Made by a program: the position numbers and the translations under genes
Shown here: in pieces, positions 42,294 to 51,648 of the stretch
How the letters are laid out: every line of letters begins with the position of its first letter
Numbering within the stretch: the first letter of the stretch is position 1
Source: Chryseobacterium balustinum
Lineage (GTDB): Bacteria > Bacteroidota > Bacteroidia > Flavobacteriales > Weeksellaceae
Length of the DNA: 64,000 nt
Assembly: GCF_900168205.1 (NCBI RefSeq)
Contig: NZ_FUZE01000016.1
Location: forward strand, 1-64,000
Direction: 5' to 3'
Notes under the pieces: model-generated
What the model was told of the DNA's origin: nothing
Databases searched by the model: none
The model's input: the letters and a program-made list of their open reading frames with translations, nothing else

Positions 42294-43436
42294 ATGGAAA
42301 GAGCAATTGCACATATGGATCTGGACACGTTCTTTGTTTCCTGTGAAAGGCTGAAAAACTCCGAATTGGAGAAACAGCCGATAATCATTGGAGGTGGTGA
42401 TCGTGGTGTGGTTGCGTCATGCTCATATGAAGTTCGGAAGTTTGGAGTACGCTCAGCGATGCCGATAAAAATGGCTTTGAGGTTATGTCCTGAAGCAAAA
42501 GTGATCAAGGGCGATATGGAATACTATTCAAATATGTCGCATCTGGTGACAGAGGTAATTCAGGAAAGAGTACCGGTGTTGGAAAAGGCAAGCATTGATG
42601 AATTTTATCTTGACCTTTCGGGAATGGACAAGTTCTTCGGCTGCTTTCAGTGGACCAATGATATCGTCGACGCCGTAACAAAAAATACCGGTTTGCCGAT
42701 CAGCTTTGCTTTGTCTACTAATAAGACGGTCTCCAAAATCGGAACCGGTGAATCCAAACCCACCGGAAGATTTGAAGTGAAAGAACAGAATATCCAGCAT
42801 TTCCTAAATCCTTTATCGATAAAAAAGATACCGATGGTCGGACCTGAAACATTCAACCTGTTTTCACGATTGGGTGTCAAGACCATAAAGACCCTTTCTG
42901 AAATGCCGGTCGATGTATTACAGGAACTGGTCGGAAAGAATGGAACGGTACTTTGGAAGAAAGCCCATGGCATCGATGAAACCCCTGTAATCCCATACTC
43001 TGAAAGAAAGTCGATCTCCACGGAGGATACATTTGCTCAGGATACCATCGATATAATGAAGATCAGAAGCATTCTATCGGGAATGGTTGAAAAGCTTTGT
43101 TATCAGCTGAGACATGAAAAATGGCTGACCTCAACGGTATCCGTAAAGATCAGGTATTCCAATTTCGATACTGAGATCAAGCAATGCAGAATTCCTTACA
43201 CCTCAGCTGACCATACTTTGCTCAAGTATGTTTTGGAACTTTTCAAAAAAGTCTACACCAGAAGAATGAGGATCCGATTGATCGGTGTCAGATTTACCGG
43301 ACTGGTACACGGACTTCATCAGATGGATCTTTTCGAAGACACTGAAGAAATGATCTCCCTATATCAGACAATGGATCATATTAAAAACCGATTTGGAAGC
43401 TCAAGTGTAGGAAGGGCATCGGGATTTTTAAAATAA
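42294..43436 (+). CDS. dinB: Y-family DNA polymerase (DinB/ImuB-like)
   Basis: The 380-residue enzyme carries the Y-family active site: Asp9 in AHMDLDTFFVSCERL and Asp102/Glu103 in KASIDEFYLDLSG. The palm/thumb and little-finger domains are present in full, with VRSAMPIKMALRLCP and SKIGTGESKPTGRFE. Near the end QMDLF fits the beta-clamp-binding consensus. All catalytic acids are kept, unlike in ImuB proteins. It would bypass lesions. It leads the operon with a DnaE2-like polymerase 10 bases downstream, under the GATAC operators. Confidence 0.92.
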   Translation: MERAIAHMDLDTFFVSCERLKNSELEKQPIIIGGGDRGVVASCSYEVRKFGVRSAMPIKMALRLCPEAKVIKGDMEYYSNMSHLVTEVIQERVPVLEKASIDEFYLDLSGMDKFFGCFQWTNDIVDAVTKNTGLPISFALSTNKTVSKIGTGESKPTGRFEVKEQNIQHFLNPLSIKKIPMVGPETFNLFSRLGVKTIKTLSEMPVDVLQELVGKNGTVLWKKAHGIDETPVIPYSERKSISTEDTFAQDTIDIMKIRSILSGMVEKLCYQLRHEKWLTSTVSVKIRYSNFDTEIKQCRIPYTSADHTLLKYVLELFKKVYTRRMRIRLIGVRFTGLVHGLHQMDLFEDTEEMISLYQTMDHIKNRFGSSSVGRASGFLK

Positions 43437-43446
43437 ATTTTTATCT

Positions 43447-46400
43447 ATGTTTCTTAATTGCCATACTTATCACAGTTTACGTTATGGAACCATCCCTGTT
43501 GAAGATCTGGTTCAGCTGGCTGTTGATTATCAACTAAAAGTGTTGGCATTGACGGATATCAATACGGTTACGGGTATCTATCAGTTTTACAAACTTTGTC
43601 AGGAAAAAGGAATCAGACCGATTGTCGGTATGGATATTAGGATTGAAAATGAACAATACTACATCTGTCTTGCCAAAAACCCAAAAGGCATAGCAGAGGT
43701 CAACAGGCTTTTGACCAACTATAATTGTGACGGAATTGAAATACCTAAAGCTAATCCTGACCTGGAAGATAGTTTTGTGATCTATCCCTTAACAAATATT
43801 CCTGAAAAATTGCTTCAACATGAATTTATCGGGATAAGACAGGATGAGCTCAATCGGTTGTTCGATCCTGAATTGAAAGCTTTGACCCATAAAATGGTCA
43901 TCCTGCATCCGGTAACCTTTAAGACAGACGAAGAATATGAATTGCATAAAGTATTAAGAGCAATAGATGGCAACACCTTATTTACTAAACTCACAGAGGA
44001 TGATTATTGTAAAAGCAATGAGACCTTTATCGGTAAAAGAGGACTGTTAGAGAAGTATTCCCAATATCCGGAGATCATTGAAAACACAAAATATATTGTT
44101 GATGAATGCAGTTTTGACTTTGACTTCAAGACACCGAAAAATAAAAAATATTATACCGAAAATAAGGAAAATGATTTTAAATTATTGAAAAAACTGGCTT
44201 ATGAGGGCTTAGACAAAAGATATCCTGATGATAACATACAGGCAAAGGCAAGAGTTGATAAAGAACTGGCGGTGATCGATCAACTTAATTTTTGTGGCTA
44301 CTTTTTGATCACCTGGGATATTGTCCAGTACAGTAATCGGATGGACTTTATGCACGTCGGTCGGGGAAGCGGTGCCAATTCCATTGTGAGCTACTGTATC
44401 GGGATCACCGATATTTGCCCCTTGGAACTGGATCTTTATTTTGAAAGGTTTTTGAACCTCAATAGAAAAACCCCTCCAGACTTTGATCTTGACTGGAGTT
44501 GGAAGAATAGGGACACCATACTGGAATATATCTTTGATAGATATGGTAAAGACCATGTGGCATTTTGCGGGACCAATGTGGAGTTTAAGAGCAGATCAAG
44601 ATTCAGGGAACTGGGGAAAGTTTTTGGGCTTCCGAAAGAGGAATTGGATGAACTCTCTAAAAAACCGAGAGATCAGCATGATCAGAATTCCATCGTTCAG
44701 GAGATCTACAAGTATGAAAGATTGCTGGTCGGTTTTCCCAATCAGAGAAGCATGCATTCCTGCGGCATCCTGATCTCAGAGGAACCGATCACGAATTACT
44801 CTGCTTTGGAGTTTCCTCCAAAGGAATTTCCGATCGTGCAGTTCGATATGTACACGGCAGAGGATATTGGACTGGAAAAGTTTGACATTCTCTCACAAAG
44901 AGGGTTGGGAACCATTAAAGATGCAGTAAAATTGATCGAAGAAAAAAGAGGGATTATTGTAGACATAGAGGATACAAGGATTTCCAAGAATGAGGCTAAG
45001 TGCAACGAGTTCCTGAGTATTGGAAAGACCATCGGCTGTTTTTATATTGAATCGCCTGCGATGCGGGGATTATTAAGAAGGCTGAAATGTGATAACTACA
45101 AGGTATTGGTTGCAGCCTCCTCCATCATTCGTCCCGGAGTTGCACAGAGCGGTATGATGCGGGAATATATATTCCGGCATAATCATCCCGACCAGTTTGA
45201 ATATTTTCACGAGGTCTTCGAAAAAGAACTGGGCGAGACATATGGTATTATGGTCTATCAGGAGGATGTCATTAAGATCGCCATGCATTTCGGCGGCGTT
45301 TCTGCGGAAAATGGGGATGTACTAAGAAGAGCCATGAGCGGCAAGGGCCGTTCATTATCCGCCCTGCAAAAATTAAAAGATGATTTTTTTGAATCGTGCA
45401 AGAAAAAGGGTCATCCTGAAAAATTGTCCCAAGAAGTGTATCGCCAGATCGAATCCTTTGCAGGATACTCATTCTGTAAAGCCCACTCGGCTTCCTATGC
45501 GGTGGAAAGTTATCAGAGTCTTTATCTGAAAGCCTACTACCCTATTGAATTTATGGTTTCTGCCATCAACAACGGCGGTGGATTTTATAGGACGGAAGTT
45601 TATGTGCACGAAGCTAAAATGGCAGGAGCGACCATTCATAATCCTTGTGTCAACCTCAGTAAATTTCAGACCACGGTCTATGTAACAGACGTATACCTAG
45701 GTCTAATGCACATCGAAAAATTAGAGGCTACGGTCAAGCAGTTCATCCCTGAAGAGAGAAAGAACAATGGAGATTACAGATCGCTTGAGGATTTTGTGAA
45801 AAGAGTTTCTATAGGTATCGAAACATTGCAGACCCTTATTTTCATCGGAGCTTTCAGGTTCACAGGAAAGCAAAAACATGAACTGCTGATCGAGGCCAGA
45901 TTCCTGTTCTCTAAAGGTCAGTACAGAACTAAAATTATTTCTTTATTTGACGAGCCTCAGAAGGATTATAAGTTACCGGTTATTCAGAGAGACCGGTTTG
46001 AAGATGCTTTCGACGAAATTGAAATACTGGGCTTTCCAGTCTCCTATTCCATATTTGATATGCTGAAAACAAAGTACAGAGGTCACGTATTAGTAAAGGA
46101 TCTTCTGAAATATCATAAGAAACAGGTCAAAATGCTGGCCTATCTGATATCAAGAAAGCATGTGCCTATCAAAAAGAAAGATCATCCCGGCAAGAAAGAC
46201 GACATGTACTTCGGGACCTGGATCGATGCTGATGGTCAGTATTTTGACACAGCGCATTTTCCGGATAGTCTTAGAAAATTTCCTTTCAAAGAAGGGGGAA
46301 TTTATTTGTTGTTGGGAACGGTGGAAGTCGATTATCATTTTCCGACGGTCACCATTACCAAGATGGCCAAGATGCCGCTTATTGCCGATCCGCGATATTC

Positions 46401-46518
46401 AATGGATCAGGAGAAAGCTAATGAAATTGAGAGAGGACTTCGGGAAGATGTTAGCATGACATACAGGCAGCCCTATCCACAGGCACATGAGATCAGACTT
46501 CCCAGACAGAAAATGTGA
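43447..46518 (+). CDS. DnaE2/ImuC-like DNA polymerase III alpha subunit
   Basis: A 1023-residue C-family polymerase: PHP domain (NCHTYHSLRYGTIPVEDLVQ, ALTDINTVTGIYQFY), the palm with the catalytic acids in PPDFDLDWSW, a thumb/finger region (GVAQSGMMREYIFRHNHPDQ, MVYQEDVIKIAMHFGG, SGKGRSLSALQKL), HSASYAVESYQSLY, an HhH-type motif and an OB-like C-terminal part. It is shorter than replicative DnaE (about 1150-1450) and close to error-prone DnaE2/ImuC. Behind a Y-family polymerase it forms a mutasome-like pair. ImuA is absent. Confidence 0.92.
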   Translation: MFLNCHTYHSLRYGTIPVEDLVQLAVDYQLKVLALTDINTVTGIYQFYKLCQEKGIRPIVGMDIRIENEQYYICLAKNPKGIAEVNRLLTNYNCDGIEIPKANPDLEDSFVIYPLTNIPEKLLQHEFIGIRQDELNRLFDPELKALTHKMVILHPVTFKTDEEYELHKVLRAIDGNTLFTKLTEDDYCKSNETFIGKRGLLEKYSQYPEIIENTKYIVDECSFDFDFKTPKNKKYYTENKENDFKLLKKLAYEGLDKRYPDDNIQAKARVDKELAVIDQLNFCGYFLITWDIVQYSNRMDFMHVGRGSGANSIVSYCIGITDICPLELDLYFERFLNLNRKTPPDFDLDWSWKNRDTILEYIFDRYGKDHVAFCGTNVEFKSRSRFRELGKVFGLPKEELDELSKKPRDQHDQNSIVQEIYKYERLLVGFPNQRSMHSCGILISEEPITNYSALEFPPKEFPIVQFDMYTAEDIGLEKFDILSQRGLGTIKDAVKLIEEKRGIIVDIEDTRISKNEAKCNEFLSIGKTIGCFYIESPAMRGLLRRLKCDNYKVLVAASSIIRPGVAQSGMMREYIFRHNHPDQFEYFHEVFEKELGETYGIMVYQEDVIKIAMHFGGVSAENGDVLRRAMSGKGRSLSALQKLKDDFFESCKKKGHPEKLSQEVYRQIESFAGYSFCKAHSASYAVESYQSLYLKAYYPIEFMVSAINNGGGFYRTEVYVHEAKMAGATIHNPCVNLSKFQTTVYVTDVYLGLMHIEKLEATVKQFIPEERKNNGDYRSLEDFVKRVSIGIETLQTLIFIGAFRFTGKQKHELLIEARFLFSKGQYRTKIISLFDEPQKDYKLPVIQRDRFEDAFDEIEILGFPVSYSIFDMLKTKYRGHVLVKDLLKYHKKQVKMLAYLISRKHVPIKKKDHPGKKDDMYFGTWIDADGQYFDTAHFPDSLRKFPFKEGGIYLLLGTVEVDYHFPTVTITKMAKMPLIADPRYSMDQEKANEIERGLREDVSMTYRQPYPQAHEIRLPRQKM

Positions 46519-46818
46519 TTGTAAATACCACTAATCGATGAAGTGGATGAGCGTTATTATTCCTTAAGGGTTGAGAGACCTTTTCGCAGCACGCCTGAAC
46601 TTGCTTGTCTGAATTGCCAGATATCATAAACTAAAAATATCGTTCTTTTCAATAATGCAAGGACTTGCTTCCACTATTTTACTTCATATCATTGGAATCA
46701 ATTCAAGGATCTCTTTTTAATTAGGTTTTTTTCATATTTACTGATCCTTTATCCTATATGATTTTGTTTGATATCAAAAATATGATTTATTACAGAAGAA
46801 ATTGTAATAATGCCCTAC

Positions 46819-46886
46819 TGACATTTTAAACAAAGAATAATTGACATTCTAAGCAAAATTATTTTACCGCGTTCAAGATAACTTTG
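46819..46886 (+). promoter_or_regulatory. AraC-type direct-repeat promoter (first oxidoreductase)
   Basis: Two 17-bp direct repeats, TGACATTTTAAACAAAG and TGACATTCTAAGCAAAA, start 23 bp apart. The second starts 37 bp before the -7 box TAACTTTG. The same layout occurs at both divergent promoters near 50.4 kb. The rest of the 46519-46906 gap is AT-rich, without coding signs. Confidence 0.82.
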
Positions 46887-46906
46887 CAATAGTTAAATTA
46901 TTACAT

Positions 46907-47881
46907 ATGAAAGCAGTTGTTTTAAAGGAGTTTGGACCGGCACAGAATCTACATGTTGCGGATGTCCCAATTCCATCAATATCAGATGATGAAGTCCTTG
47001 TGAATGTAAAATCATTCAGCATCAATCCCGTAGAGGCGCATGTACGTGAAGTAGAACACTGGTGGAACCTGGTCAGTGCCTCTACAACCGCAGATCCACA
47101 TATTATATTGGGTTGGGACGTTTCAGGTATCATCACTGAAACAGGAAAGAATTTCACCAAATTTAAAAAAGGCGATGAGGTTTTCGGAATGATCAATTTC
47201 CTCGGATATGGAGCAGCATACGCAGAATATGTCAGTGCTCCAGTTACTGATTTGGCTTTGAAGCCATCCAACATCAGTTTTGAGGAGGCGGCAGGTGCAA
47301 CCATGGCAGCACAGACAGCCTGGGTTTCACTTGTTAGATATGGAAAGGTCAAAAAAGGTGATAAAGTTGTTATAACAGGGGCATCCGGAGGTGTTGGACA
47401 TTTTGCCGTACAGATTGCAAAACATTTTGGTGCCCATGTAATTGGAGTGGCATCTGAAGAAAACAGAGATTTTGTACTGTCATTGGGCGCAGATGAATTC
47501 GTAGACTATAAGACGCAAAATTTTGAAGAGCTTATTACGGACGCTGATCTAGTTCACGATGCAGTTTGGAGAAATGACGAATCACATATCCTTCGTTCAC
47601 TCAATGCGATTAAACCAGGAGGAACACTTCTCAGCCTGATGGTATATCCTAGTGTTGATTTCATAGAGATGGCAATGAAAAAGAGAAAGGTTTCCGTTGT
47701 AAGGATGAATGTGACTGATTCTTCTGACCATATCGGAGATGTGGAAGCCATCAGGTCACTCTTGGATATGGGTAAAATGAAAACCCACATCTCTCAGGAA
47801 TTTGCAATAGAGGAAACCCAAAAGGCACATCAGCAGATAGAAACACACACTACTAAAGGAAAGATAGTTATCAAACTATAA
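46907..47881 (+). CDS. NADP-dependent oxidoreductase (MDR, quinone reductase-like)
   Basis: A 324-residue zinc-free medium-chain reductase: first strand MKAVVLKEFGPAQNLHVADV, INPVEAHVREVE, WDVSGIITETG, the Rossmann motif VVITGASGGVGHFAVQIA, and a terminal QQIETHTTKGKIVIK. It probably reduces quinones or unsaturated aldehydes with NADPH. It is very similar in layout to the enzyme at 50.5 kb and shares its promoter architecture, so the two seem to be duplicates controlled by the same AraC protein. Confidence 0.9.
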   Translation: MKAVVLKEFGPAQNLHVADVPIPSISDDEVLVNVKSFSINPVEAHVREVEHWWNLVSASTTADPHIILGWDVSGIITETGKNFTKFKKGDEVFGMINFLGYGAAYAEYVSAPVTDLALKPSNISFEEAAGATMAAQTAWVSLVRYGKVKKGDKVVITGASGGVGHFAVQIAKHFGAHVIGVASEENRDFVLSLGADEFVDYKTQNFEELITDADLVHDAVWRNDESHILRSLNAIKPGGTLLSLMVYPSVDFIEMAMKKRKVSVVRMNVTDSSDHIGDVEAIRSLLDMGKMKTHISQEFAIEETQKAHQQIETHTTKGKIVIKL

Positions 47882-47887
47882 AGATAA

Positions 47888-47931
47888 CAGGGCTTCGATA
47901 ACTATTGTGCTTACTCTATTATGAAGCCCTG
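47888..47931. terminator. Possible terminator after oxidoreductase
   Basis: Complementary arms CAGGGCTTC and GAAGCCCTG separated by 26 bases. The long loop and missing T run make it a weak or factor-assisted terminator. Confidence 0.4.
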
Positions 47932-47998
47932 ATCTATCGAAGCTATCATCCTTTTATGCATCTTAAGAGATGCAGCTCATTTTCAAAATTAAATATCA

Positions 47999-49024
47999 AT
48001 GACTATGGATTCAACTAAAAAGAAAAAGGCACTTATCGTGATCTCTTCAGCGAAAATACTGCCTCTTTCAAAACCCGTTGGTCACGGAGGCATATCGACC
48101 GGATTTTTTCTCATAGAATTAGCCAAAGTACTGCATGCATTCGAAGACACACATGATTTTATCTTTGCTACACCGGACGGAAAAGTACCGCAGTTGGATA
48201 TCAACGGTTTAGCATTAAGCATGCATGCAGCTGATAAGACCGGGAGCATTACAATGGGTACGATAATAGATCAGATGTTTAAATTTAATGCTGACAGTTT
48301 TCGAAAAAAGTATTCAGAATTGGCTTCCAGAAGAGAATCAGAATTGAATACGGCATTCAAACATTTGGGTAAGATTCATATATCAAAGCTACTTCCGAAT
48401 ACAGACAAGGAGGTAAGAAGTATCATTCCAGACATAGAAAGCAGAATGAGCACCTTGACTGAAAAGTATTTTTTCTCTCTTGAAGAGCTGCTCGAAAAAG
48501 ATGTACGATCTACAGACGTGTTCAAGCTTAAAGATTTGGATTTCGTACATCTTCCGGGTGGGCATGCCCCTATGGTCGATTTTTACGACAATCCCCACCT
48601 TGGTGAACTGATGAACAGATTGAGAGAGGAAAATATCTTGATATCTATGATCTGTCATGGACCTGTAGCTTTGACCTCTGCCAAATACAGAATTCTTACC
48701 AATGGAAAGCCCGTCCTTACTGACAATAAGAATTTTAAAGGTGCGAATATAACCGTATCTTCGAAACTTGCAGAAATGATTGCGGTAAAAATGGCCTATC
48801 CAAAAATTCCAGGAAAAAAGACCAGACTTGAGTATATTGTTGAAGATGTTCTTAAACAAGATGGTTACCATATTGTTAACAGTTATAATCCTGTTGCTAT
48901 CCACGTAGTTTATGATCAAAAGTTTAAACTCCTGACAGGCAATGGTCCACAGGCAATGGATGCCCTGACGCAAAAATTACAAGAAATAGTGGGTGTAATA
49001 AATAAAAAATCTCATATTGATTAA
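47999..49024 (+). CDS. Large DJ-1/PfpI-family protein
   Basis: The 341-residue protein resembles extended glutamine-amidotransferase-like DJ-1 proteins: GHGGISTGFFLIELAKVL (acidic residue), FVHLPGGHAPMVDF and the elbow ISMICHGPVALTS (Cys219). An insert of ~90 residues (residues ~90-170, KYSELASRRESELNTAF and following) separates the first strand region from the core and is longer than in Hsp31. Start could also be the ATG six bases later. It follows the oxidoreductase by ~120 bases and precedes the AraC gene, so it may be in the same carbonyl-stress regulon. Confidence 0.87.
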   Translation: MTMDSTKKKKALIVISSAKILPLSKPVGHGGISTGFFLIELAKVLHAFEDTHDFIFATPDGKVPQLDINGLALSMHAADKTGSITMGTIIDQMFKFNADSFRKKYSELASRRESELNTAFKHLGKIHISKLLPNTDKEVRSIIPDIESRMSTLTEKYFFSLEELLEKDVRSTDVFKLKDLDFVHLPGGHAPMVDFYDNPHLGELMNRLREENILISMICHGPVALTSAKYRILTNGKPVLTDNKNFKGANITVSSKLAEMIAVKMAYPKIPGKKTRLEYIVEDVLKQDGYHIVNSYNPVAIHVVYDQKFKLLTGNGPQAMDALTQKLQEIVGVINKKSHID

Positions 49025-49083
49025 GCAGAAAAATCTGTAATTTAATCTCTTTTTTTACAACAGACTAAACACATAATCGAAAG

Positions 49084-49884
49084 ATGGCAAAACAAAACTT
49101 CAATAAATTCACAGATCTTGTCTGGACTGTCACTGAGGATGGGATTTATAAAGACGATCTGAGTCTCGACTTTCATTCTTTTGTACTCATCATTTCCGGA
49201 GAAATGAAGATCATTCAGGCAGATAAATCCTATACATTTGGTGCGGACAGTATGCTGCTTTTTCCGAGAAATCAAATATCTGCGGTCATAAAGCAACCTA
49301 AAGACGGGAGACCTTACAAGGCTATAGTATTCGGTTTGACGGTGGAAAGGCTGAAAGCATTTTACACCAAAGAAAGTCCAAATCCTGATGTTTCACCAGA
49401 TCTTTCTGTTCGGATCTTAAGTGAGCAGCCATTATTGAAAAGTTTCTTTTCTTCCATCCTTCCTTATTTTGAATTGGAGCAAAAACTTCCTGAAAATATT
49501 GAAAAACTGAAGTTCGAAGAAGCTATTTCTATTCTCAGGTACATTGAGCCCGGTATAGATGGTATTCTCTCTGATTTCTCTGAACCAGGAAAAATCAATC
49601 TGGTTGATTTTATGGAAAAGCATTACAAATTCAATATGCCAATCGAAAAATTCGCATATCTCACAGGGCGCAGCCTTTCTACGTTTATAAGGGATTTTAA
49701 GAAAGCTTTTAAAATAACTCCTCAACGCTGGCTAACAAAAAAGCGCCTGGAATTGGCACATTTTCAATTAGCAAAAAAAGACAAAAAAGCGAGAGACATT
49801 TATCTTGAGATCGGGTTTGAAAATCTCTCCCATTTTTCTTTTGCCTTTAAGAAACAGTTCGGGTATTCACCCTCAGAATTATGA
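49084..49884 (+). CDS. AraC-family regulator
   Basis: The 266-residue protein has a cupin-like sensor half (HSFVLIISGEMKIIQADKSY, LLFPRNQISAVIKQP) and a double HTH end (MPIEKFAYLTGRSLSTFIRD and ARDIYLEIGFENLSHFSFAF, then FKKQFGYSPSEL). AraC proteins often bind two direct repeats next to -35 regions; exactly such paired repeats with 23-bp period lie before the three flanking genes (46.8, 50.35 reversed and 50.5 kb). It is the obvious candidate reader. Ligand probably an electrophile or antibiotic-like compound, by target genes. Confidence 0.88.
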   Translation: MAKQNFNKFTDLVWTVTEDGIYKDDLSLDFHSFVLIISGEMKIIQADKSYTFGADSMLLFPRNQISAVIKQPKDGRPYKAIVFGLTVERLKAFYTKESPNPDVSPDLSVRILSEQPLLKSFFSSILPYFELEQKLPENIEKLKFEEAISILRYIEPGIDGILSDFSEPGKINLVDFMEKHYKFNMPIEKFAYLTGRSLSTFIRDFKKAFKITPQRWLTKKRLELAHFQLAKKDKKARDIYLEIGFENLSHFSFAFKKQFGYSPSEL

Positions 49885-49908
49885 TTGGTTTTAGAGTTAG
49901 AGTAATTT

Positions 49909-49949
49909 AAAAATAAATAGTAATCCTTAACGGATTACTATTTATTTTT
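49909..49949. terminator. Strong bidirectional terminator
   Basis: A perfect 18-bp stem (AAAAATAAATAGTAATCC and its complement) with loop TTAAC. It stops both the AraC gene from the left and the monooxygenase gene from the right; the last codons of the latter overlap the stem. Confidence 0.8.
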
Positions 49950-50309
49950 AAATACATTGCTGTAAAGATTTACTGTTGCACCACCTGCCATTCCTTTCAT
50001 CATGGCAAAAATATCGTCAGAATAGTTGCCAAGCAGGTCGATTCGATTGATTTTCCAATCAACTTTGTGCTCATTCATTACCGGACCAAATGCCTGTGCG
50101 TGCTTTATCAATTCATTTTCATCAGCATAAGACTCAAGAAAAATAATTTCCAAAGTATCCGGATTGTAATGGCATTCATGGATCAAGACCCCATCCCCTT
50201 CTTTAGGTATAGATATTCTTGCAGCTGCCATCAATTGTTCTAATTTTTCCCATTTACTGGGCTCCACTGTTGCAGACATTGTAAGTCGTAAAATTGATTG
50301 TTCTGACAT
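49938..50309 (-). CDS. Antibiotic-biosynthesis monooxygenase (ABM) domain protein
   Basis: The 123-residue protein has the ABM dimeric barrel: LRLTMSATVEPSKWEKLEQL, then GVLIHECHYNPDTLEIIFLE and YADENELIKHAQAFGPVMNE. Members are cofactor-free oxygenases or quinol/semialdehyde-handling enzymes such as YgiN. Its promoter, facing left, has the same pair of 17-bp direct repeats as both oxidoreductases. It is divergent from the second oxidoreductase. Role inferred: quinone or electrophile clearance. Confidence 0.88.
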   Translation of the reverse strand: MSEQSILRLTMSATVEPSKWEKLEQLMAAARISIPKEGDGVLIHECHYNPDTLEIIFLESYADENELIKHAQAFGPVMNEHKVDWKINRIDLLGNYSDDIFAMMKGMAGGATVNLYSNVFKNK

Positions 50310-50346
50310 TTTAAATGTTTTTAATTATTGGTTGATTAATTAAATA

Positions 50347-50414
50347 CAAAATTAGCTTCAAACCGACAATTACTCTTTGTTAAAAATTTCAAAAAAACAT
50401 TGTTCAAAATGTCA
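50347..50414 (-). promoter_or_regulatory. AraC-type direct-repeat promoter (ABM gene)
   Basis: On the minus strand TGACATTTTGAACAATG and TGAAATTTTTAACAAAG start 23 bp apart; the second starts 37 bp before the -7 box TAATTTTG. These two distances are identical to those at the two oxidoreductase promoters. Confidence 0.82.
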
Positions 50415-50439
50415 TTTAAAATTACTACCAACTGCTTTT

Positions 50440-50507
50440 TGACAATCTCAGCAAAGTAAATTTGACATTATGAACAAAAAAAAAGCAGATTATTGAATCT
50501 ACCTTTG
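50440..50507 (+). promoter_or_regulatory. AraC-type direct-repeat promoter (second oxidoreductase)
   Basis: TGACAATCTCAGCAAAG and TGACATTATGAACAAAA start 23 bp apart; the second starts 37 bp before the -7 box TACCTTTG. The site pair lies back to back with that of the divergent ABM gene, leaving 25 bases between them. Confidence 0.83.
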
Positions 50508-50533
50508 ACCAATCATTTTAAATACAATAAATA

Positions 50534-51526
50534 ATGAAAGCAATAATCTTAAAAGAAGTAGGCGGTCCTGAAAACTTAATTTTAGCAGACGTTCCTGTAC
50601 CATCCATCAAAGAAAACGAAGTTCTGGTTCAAGTAAAGGCAGTAGCCATTAATCCGGTAGATGCTTTTGTCCGTAGAAATCAGGCTGCATTGGAAATGAT
50701 CTATGCGCTTAAGGGTAATGAAGAAAATATCATTCTGGGATGGGACGTGGCTGGTATTGTAACTCAAGTTGGAAGTACTGTGACCAGATTTCAGGTCGGA
50801 GACGAAGTTTTTGGGAATTTCAACTTTATCGGTCAGGCAAATGCATACTCAGAGTTTGTTGCCGCACCGGAACATGAATTGGTCATCAAACCGGAAAATG
50901 TCAGTTTCGAAGAAGCAGCAGGTGCAACAATGGCTGCTTTGACTGCTTGGGCTTCAGTGGTGAAGCTTGCAAAGGTTAAGAAAGGCGATAAGGTCATTGT
51001 TTACGGTGCCTCAGGAGGTGTTGGTCATTATGCTGTACAGATCGCAAAGCATTTCGGTGCATATGTTGTTGGAGTAGCATCTGGTGATAACAAAGATTTT
51101 GTTCTAGGTCTCGGCGCTGACGAGTTCTTTGATTATAAAACCCAGGCGGTTGAAGATTTTATCAACGATGCCGACATCGTCCACGATGCCGTTTGGGTTG
51201 AAGCAGACGTCAACAGTACTGAAGAGACCCATTTGGCCCGTTCATTGAAAACACTCAAGGATGGAGGTATTTTGTCAAGCATTGTGGTTTACCCCGACCA
51301 ACAATTTATTGACAAGGCAAAGACAGAGAGGAACATAACTGTTCAGCGAGTGAATGTGACGCCCAATGATACCTATCTTAAAGATATGGAAACTATCGCT
51401 CAACTTTTATCTGAAGGAGAAATCAAGACCTATACCTCACACGTGTTCCCCTTGGCAGAAATGGCTAAAGCACATGAAATCATTCAAACCAAAAATGCTG
51501 TGGGCAAAATAATTCTTGTTCCGTAA
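50534..51526 (+). CDS. NADP-dependent oxidoreductase (MDR, quinone reductase-like)
   Basis: A 330-residue homologue of the enzyme at 46.9 kb: MKAIILKEVGGPENLILADV, INPVDAFVRRNQA, WDVAGIVTQVG, VIVYGASGGVGHYAVQIA, and the end AHEIIQTKNAVGKIILV. The zinc-binding lobe is missing, as in quinone reductases. The short insert TEETHLARSLKTLKDGG distinguishes it from its paralogue. It is transcribed alone from an AraC-type direct-repeat promoter and ended by a terminator. Confidence 0.9.
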   Translation: MKAIILKEVGGPENLILADVPVPSIKENEVLVQVKAVAINPVDAFVRRNQAALEMIYALKGNEENIILGWDVAGIVTQVGSTVTRFQVGDEVFGNFNFIGQANAYSEFVAAPEHELVIKPENVSFEEAAGATMAALTAWASVVKLAKVKKGDKVIVYGASGGVGHYAVQIAKHFGAYVVGVASGDNKDFVLGLGADEFFDYKTQAVEDFINDADIVHDAVWVEADVNSTEETHLARSLKTLKDGGILSSIVVYPDQQFIDKAKTERNITVQRVNVTPNDTYLKDMETIAQLLSEGEIKTYTSHVFPLAEMAKAHEIIQTKNAVGKIILVP

Positions 51527-51549
51527 TCTGATCATTTGAAATAAAACAA

Positions 51550-51580
51550 AGGGACTTCTATTCGTGGAAGTCTCTTTTTT
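51550..51580 (+). terminator. Terminator after second oxidoreductase
   Basis: Stem AGGGACTTC / GAAGTCTCT (one G-U type mismatch) with a 7-8 base loop and six T. Confidence 0.65.
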
Positions 51581-51648
51581 ATTTGAAGTTTTCTTATTGA
51601 TTTTGTTTGTTGATTCTTTACATTTTTATCAACCAAAAAAAACCTAAA

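Noticed and set aside
48389..48973. 194-codon minus-strand frame inside the large DJ-1-like gene
   Set aside because: Antisense to the conserved ICHGP core; no family features.
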